The position numbers were made by a program, and so were the translations under genes. A stretch of DNA of 64,000 nt from contig JAIEPU010000110.1 of NCBI GenBank assembly GCA_019748235.1, positions 1 through 64,000 of the forward strand, given 5' to 3'. The stretch comes from a bacterium (GTDB taxonomy: Bacteria; Planctomycetota; Planctomycetia; Kolteriales; Kolteriaceae). Shown piece after piece: positions 59,704 to 64,000 of the stretch (position 1 is its first letter; the number at the start of each line of letters is the position of its first letter). The notes under the pieces were generated by a model. It was not told the origin of the DNA, searched no databases, and saw nothing but the letters and a program-made list of their open reading frames with translations.

Positions 59704-60195
59704 ATGACGTCGGTTCTCAAACTAGGTCGATTCGAGTTCAACCCGTGCGGCGTGAAGATTTCAGGTCGTCCTTCTCTGGAACAATGGGAAGGCCCTCTCT
59801 CATTCGCGCTCTGGTGTCAGCGAGCCAGTCCCTGGTGGATCGGTGACATGCTCAATGCGGGGGATGACAGTTTCGGCGAGGCATTCTTCCAACTCTGCGA
59901 GGAATATGGTGTCTCCGCCGAGATGATGCAGCGGTATAAGGGGGTTGCACGACGGGTACCAGCGGTAAATCGCCGGGCCTCCCTCTCGTGGTCGGCTCAT
60001 GCGGTCGCGGCGCGACTATCACACGACGAACAACGAAAAGTCTTAGCTGAAGCCGAGCGGCGAGGTTGGACCAGCGAAGAAATCAGGCGTCATTTGCGCG
60101 AACGAGACGACAAAGCGAAAAAAGAGCAGGCGACGGAAGCAGATCCCGAAGTACCAACAGATGACCAAGCGACGAAAGGCGAAACTCATGATTGA
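59704..60195 (+). CDS. Hypothetical protein with helical DNA-binding-like middle
   Basis: 163 residues. SPWWIGDMLNAGDDSFGEAF and YKGVARRVPAVNRRASLSWS, then SAHAVAARLSHDEQRKVLAE and GWTSEEIRRHLRERDD, resemble a family of short proteins found in actinobacterial and phage genomes that pair a helical core with a ParB-like middle. I cannot name it. The C-terminus is charged and disordered. Its stop overlaps the next gene's start by eight bases, so the two are coupled. Confidence 0.6.
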   Translation: MTSVLKLGRFEFNPCGVKISGRPSLEQWEGPLSFALWCQRASPWWIGDMLNAGDDSFGEAFFQLCEEYGVSAEMMQRYKGVARRVPAVNRRASLSWSAHAVAARLSHDEQRKVLAEAERRGWTSEEIRRHLRERDDKAKKEQATEADPEVPTDDQATKGETHD

Positions 60196-62446
60196 CGAGC
60201 GATCCATGTCCGGAACGCAGAATTCACAGCACGAGAAGCAACTCGATCGCCGATTGTTCCTTGGACAACTCGCGGTCGGGCTCGCAATGACCAGGATGTT
60301 CGGCGGATCGTCGTCGGTGCTCGCGGAGGACGCATTCTCGCTCGATGTTCCACTCCCGAAGGATGCGCGATTCGGCAAACTTGTTGATTTGAACGCCTAC
60401 TTTCCTTTCAACGTACCGGAATCGAAAGGGGCATGGGAGCTTCGCGCGGCCGAATTGCGACGCCAGCTTCTCGTCGCGAACGGGCTCTGGCCGATGCCCC
60501 CCCGACCACCGATCGAGGCGACGGTTCACGGCGCGGTCGATCGCAAGGAATACACCGTCGAGCGTGTCTATTTTCAAAGCTCACCTGGCCTATACGTCAC
60601 AGGAAGCTTATTCAAGCCAAAGAAAATCGAAGGAAAAGTTCCGGTCATTCTTTGCCCGCACGGCCATTGGCAAAACGGACGATTTTTCGATCACGGCGAA
60701 AAAGTCGTCCAGGACGAAATCAAGAAGGGGGCCGAAAAATATCCCGTTGGCGGGCGATATCCCCTTCAAGCCCGCTGCATGCAACTCGCTCGAATGGGAT
60801 GTATCGTTTTCCACTACGACATGCTCGGCTATGCCGATAGCGTGCCGATCTCTCAAGCTCTCGCTCACGGATTCAAAGCGCAGCGATCCTCAATGAGTTC
60901 CCTCGAGCATTGGGGACTCTTCAGTGCTCAAGCGGAACTCCGACTACTGAGCGTGATGGGGCTGCAAACGTTCAATTCCGTTCGCGCGCTCGATTGGGTC
61001 AGTTCGCTTCCAGACGTCGATACGTCGCGCATCGGCGTGACGGGGGCGAGTGGCGGTGGAACACAGACATTCATGCTGACAGCCGTCGATGATCGCCCGG
61101 CGGCGGCGTTTCCCGCCGTCATGGTTTCTACTGCCATGCAAGGTGGGTGTACTTGCGAGAACGCATCGTACCTCCGCGTCGACACCGGTAACGTCGAGAT
61201 CGCCGCTCTCACGGCACCTCGGCCGCTCGGCATGTCAGCGGCGGACGACTGGACGCGCGAACTCGAAACCAAAGGGCTTCCGGAATTAAAGAAGCTCTAT
61301 GCGCTGCTCGGTGCTCCCGACAATGTCGAAGGAAAATACTACCCGTTCCCGCACAACTACAACTATGTCAGCCGGGCGATGATGTATGAGTTCTTCAACA
61401 AACACTTCAAGCTTGGTTTGAAAAGCCCGATCGTTGAAGAGGACTACATTCCACTGACTCGCGATGAACTGACAGTATGGAACGAAAGACATCCCAAACC
61501 CAAGATGGATGAGGATGCCGAGCACAAAATGCTGGCGCACTTTGCTGCCGAGTCCGATAAGCAAATCGCCGCTCTCACTCCGAAAGACTCGGCGGGAATG
61601 ACAGAATTCCAAAAGATCGTCGGCGGGGGCTGGGAGGTCATTCTCGGCCATTCCATTCCAGAGGGAAGCAATCTCTCGGTCGATATCGTTCGCGAGGGAA
61701 AGATCGATGGAGCATCGTACCGAATTGGCTATTTGAACAACGCGTCGAAGAGTGTGTCCATTCCAACGATCCATCTCGGGATCAAGATGCCGCCCGATCG
61801 GCTTGTCCTGTGGATTACGCCGCTCGGCAAGAAGGGACTGTTCCATGGATCGTCCATCATTCCTCCCGTGAAGAAACTCCTAGACGCGGGAGTTCACGTG
61901 GTCGGGCTTGATCTGATGGAACAGGGAAATTCCCTTCCCCCTGATCGATCTCCGGACAAATCTCGCAGCACAGAGAATGGTCGCGACGCCGCATGCTTCG
62001 CGTTCGGCTACAACTATCCATTATTTGCCCAGCGAGTGCAGGACATCGTGACCGGCATCGCACGAGCAAGAGCGAAACTCGGACCGAAAGGACGGATTGA
62101 CGTCGTCGGTATCGATGGAGCGGGACCGTGGGTACTTGCAGCTGGTGCAATCGCACGGGACCATCTCTCCTCTATTGCCGCGAGCACCAACGGCTTCCGA
62201 TTTAGCCAGATCACCGACATTCGCGATCCTCAACTTCTACCGGGAGGGGTCAAGTATGGCGACCTTCCAACCCTCGCCGGTCTTTGCGCCCCCGTTCCGA
62301 TTTGGCTGGGTGGCGAAGGAGCGAAACTACCCAGTGTGACATCAGCGTGCTATTCGGCGACGAATGCCACGAACAAAGTCAGGCTATCCTCTGCGGCTCC
62401 CGAACAGGAAGCCAGCGAGATTGCTGACTGGCTACTTCAAAGTTGA
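60188..62446 (+). CDS. Tat-exported alpha/beta hydrolase, acetyl-xylan-esterase-like
   Basis: 752 residues from ATG 60188. The Tat signal is DRRLFLGQLAVGLAM. The first hydrolase part has VPVILCPHGHWQNGRFFDHG, ALDWVSSLPDVDTSRIGVTG then ASGGGTQTF (Ser nucleophile in G-A-S-G-G), and an acid/His part including YPFPHNYNYVSR. A second, smaller part (about 480-740) again reads like an alpha/beta domain (RIDVVGIDGAGPWVLAAGAI), where the nucleophile is replaced. This arrangement is common for planctomycete secreted esterases acting on acetylated glycans. The substrate cannot be read off the sequence. Confidence 0.82.
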   Translation: MIDERSMSGTQNSQHEKQLDRRLFLGQLAVGLAMTRMFGGSSSVLAEDAFSLDVPLPKDARFGKLVDLNAYFPFNVPESKGAWELRAAELRRQLLVANGLWPMPPRPPIEATVHGAVDRKEYTVERVYFQSSPGLYVTGSLFKPKKIEGKVPVILCPHGHWQNGRFFDHGEKVVQDEIKKGAEKYPVGGRYPLQARCMQLARMGCIVFHYDMLGYADSVPISQALAHGFKAQRSSMSSLEHWGLFSAQAELRLLSVMGLQTFNSVRALDWVSSLPDVDTSRIGVTGASGGGTQTFMLTAVDDRPAAAFPAVMVSTAMQGGCTCENASYLRVDTGNVEIAALTAPRPLGMSAADDWTRELETKGLPELKKLYALLGAPDNVEGKYYPFPHNYNYVSRAMMYEFFNKHFKLGLKSPIVEEDYIPLTRDELTVWNERHPKPKMDEDAEHKMLAHFAAESDKQIAALTPKDSAGMTEFQKIVGGGWEVILGHSIPEGSNLSVDIVREGKIDGASYRIGYLNNASKSVSIPTIHLGIKMPPDRLVLWITPLGKKGLFHGSSIIPPVKKLLDAGVHVVGLDLMEQGNSLPPDRSPDKSRSTENGRDAACFAFGYNYPLFAQRVQDIVTGIARARAKLGPKGRIDVVGIDGAGPWVLAAGAIARDHLSSIAASTNGFRFSQITDIRDPQLLPGGVKYGDLPTLAGLCAPVPIWLGGEGAKLPSVTSACYSATNATNKVRLSSAAPEQEASEIADWLLQS

Positions 62447-62614
62447 TGAGTTGGATGAGGGCGCCGGGTTCCCGATATCACTGAGTAAATGTCAACTTCG
62501 TAAAGAAGTCGCATCATCCATCTTGACAAAAGCACGAAGTCCACGTTTCATCCCGCCGCTCGTGGGTGATGACGGACGAGGTACGTCCCGATCCCCCGAA
62601 TGAGGTGGATGTTC

Positions 62615-63892
62615 ATGGACAACGCACGCAAGTGGGTCTTCTCGCGGATGCTGGATTTGCCATTCGCGGCGGCCGCGGTGGTTACGACGATCTTCTACAC
62701 CATCGTCCTTCAAGAATCGATGGAGGGGACGGTCCTTCAGCGTTACACCACCGAACATGCCGTTGAATATGTCATCGTTGGGTTCTTCATCTGGGGAATG
62801 ATGGACGTCATTTTCCGGATGTTCACCTTTCCTCGCGAAAAGCGTGCTTTGCGGCATGAATTCCTTCCTCCCCGCGGACCGCGTGAGCCTGTTTCCAAAG
62901 CGTCGGAATTACTCGCTCATCTCAAGGAGCAGCCTGCCTCCCTTCGGAATTCCCGCATGGGACAGAGACTAATTAAGGCACTCTCTTATCTCGAGGAGAA
63001 GGGGTCGGCGGACGGTTTCAGCGACTATTTGGATTCGCTATCCGACCAAGATAACGACCAGACTCATGACAACTATGGACTCGTCCGGTTCATCGGATGG
63101 GTCACCCCCGTCCTCGGCTTCTTGGGAACGGTGCTTTACTTCGGCATGGCGCTCGCGGGCTTGACCGTCGACCAAATGGCGGACCAGTTGCCCATCGTCG
63201 TGTCGCAAATGGGTGCCGCTTTTAATACCACGACGGTCGCGCTTGGCGCCTCGACAGCCATGATGTTTCTTCTCTTTCTCTGCGAACGCGCGGAGCAGAA
63301 AATCGTTCATTCGATCGATCGTCGAGCGGAACGCGAACTCCTCAACAGGTTCGAGGTGGCGGATGCCAGCCTGACTCCGTTCCTCAATGCTCTTCAAGCT
63401 CTCAGCGGCTCCATGCTTCAGACGATGGATTCAAGCGTCGATCGCCAACTCAGGCTCTGGTCGAATGCCCTCCAAACGCTTCAAGAGCGGGGCGAGGAGC
63501 GACAACTTCGCCAAGCTCAGGTGTGGGAAGAGACGATCCTTCGCATGCAGAAGAGATTTGAGGAAAGCGAGGCGGAGCGCGAACGCCGTCTTCTTCGGGT
63601 CCTTGAAGCGATCGAAACGGACCGAACCACCCATCACACTCTAATGAAGTCGACTATTGACGAGGCCGGTAAGCTACGAGGTGATTTCGCTCGGCTTACT
63701 CAGACGCTCGCGAATGTTCTCAATGACGAAGGTAAACTGCTCGAATTACAGAATACGCTATCAGCGAACCTACGATTGCTGCGCGAAAGCCAACAGATTG
63801 ACGAGGCGTTGCACGGCTTGACGGCCGCTATTCACTTGATGACTTCACGACATGGGTTGATGCCTCCCAAGTCGGATCAGCGGGCCGCTTGA
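62615..63892 (+). CDS. MotA/TolQ/ExbB-type proton channel family protein
   Basis: 425 residues from ATG 62615 (GAGGTGG upstream); 62600 is an alternative. Membrane helices: DLPFAAAAVVTTIFYTIVLQ, YVIVGFFIWGMMDVIFRMF, FIGWVTPVLGFLGTVLYFGM (the conserved TolQ/MotA helix) and AFNTTTVALGASTAMMFLLF. A long C-terminal coiled coil (about 265-410, rich in Glu and Arg) extends into the cytoplasm, unlike short ExbB. It may drive an unknown envelope machine with a partner beyond the window edge (no OmpA or ExbD-type gene is seen here). Confidence 0.85.
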   Translation: MDNARKWVFSRMLDLPFAAAAVVTTIFYTIVLQESMEGTVLQRYTTEHAVEYVIVGFFIWGMMDVIFRMFTFPREKRALRHEFLPPRGPREPVSKASELLAHLKEQPASLRNSRMGQRLIKALSYLEEKGSADGFSDYLDSLSDQDNDQTHDNYGLVRFIGWVTPVLGFLGTVLYFGMALAGLTVDQMADQLPIVVSQMGAAFNTTTVALGASTAMMFLLFLCERAEQKIVHSIDRRAERELLNRFEVADASLTPFLNALQALSGSMLQTMDSSVDRQLRLWSNALQTLQERGEERQLRQAQVWEETILRMQKRFEESEAERERRLLRVLEAIETDRTTHHTLMKSTIDEAGKLRGDFARLTQTLANVLNDEGKLLELQNTLSANLRLLRESQQIDEALHGLTAAIHLMTSRHGLMPPKSDQRAA

Positions 63893-64000
63893 TCTGATCG
63901 GAACATGATTCGACGAAGAAAGCCAACCACGGAGCAGAGGTAATGCCGTGATTGGCTCTCGTGTTCTGTGCTCCGAAACTTAGGCGTGTTTCTGCGACCG
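63893..64000. other. Window end, no gene seen
   Basis: The last 108 bases hold no complete frame or structure I can support. A partner gene for the channel protein could begin just outside. Confidence 0.4.

Noticed and set aside
1-64000. CRISPR arrays, rRNA genes and insertion sequences
   Set aside because: No regularly spaced direct repeats with spacers, no rRNA-like sequence, and no transposase with terminal inverted repeats was seen by eye; short or degraded copies could have been missed.

Overview
The window looks like a chromosome segment of a member of the Planctomycetota that carries an integrated, plasmid-like, mobilizable element. The phylum call rests on gene content: a prepilin-like protein with an H-X9-DG tail motif, ECF sigma factors placed next to Ser/Thr kinases with WD40 repeats, PEP-CTERM and HAF-repeat secreted proteins, and integrases with the non-canonical active-site residues I associate with this phylum. 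I cannot name a genus.

Layout. Positions 1-2.9 kb are host DNA: the edge of a C25-like secreted protein, a prepilin-like protein, a Gfo/Idh/MocA oxidoreductase and tRNA-Val(TAC). A 23-bp direct repeat of the tRNA 3' end (2945-2967 and 45739-45761) bounds a ~42.8 kb element. Host DNA from about 46 kb onward carries a membrane protein, an EF-hand protein, a SEC-C peptide, two adjacent nucleotidyltransferases with a HEAT-repeat protein, a UDP-sugar dehydrogenase, a large AsmA-like protein, a lipase, a Tat-exported alpha/beta hydrolase and a MotA/TolQ/ExbB-type channel protein.

Element backbone. Integrase, two small HTH proteins, a type IV coupling ATPase, ParB, DUF1232, a serine resolvase with repeated sites, a WGR protein, ArdC, a MobF relaxase, a DNA methyltransferase, ParA with a ribbon-helix-helix partner, and an RPA-type replication initiator followed by iterons and DnaA boxes. 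No mating-pore genes are visible, so it looks mobilizable rather than self-conjugative, and it may once have been a plasmid.

Cargo. (a) 11.1-14.8 kb is a three-gene ABC-3C type conflict cassette. (b) 16.6-24.0 kb has a sigma/kinase pair divergent from a PEP-CTERM protein with a caspase-like domain, plus a Sel1 protein. (c) 32.2-41.8 kb has a second sigma/kinase pair divergent from a four-gene operon of secreted proteins (two HAF paralogues, a possible MACPF-like protein and a frameshifted ricin-type lectin). (d) 41.9-43.1 kb is a YhcG-like nuclease. (e) 43.5-45.2 kb is a HipBST-type toxin-antitoxin module with palindromic operators.

Most notable points. The integrase frame runs through the att core, so the excised circle should encode a ~624-residue integrase with a 191-residue tail that integration cuts off and leaves at the far end. 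Fossils of other integrase tails lie at attR and at about 43.4 kb. The recurring layout of an ECF sigma factor overlapping a WD40 kinase, divergent from PEP-CTERM secreted proteins, is the best candidate here for an undescribed system.
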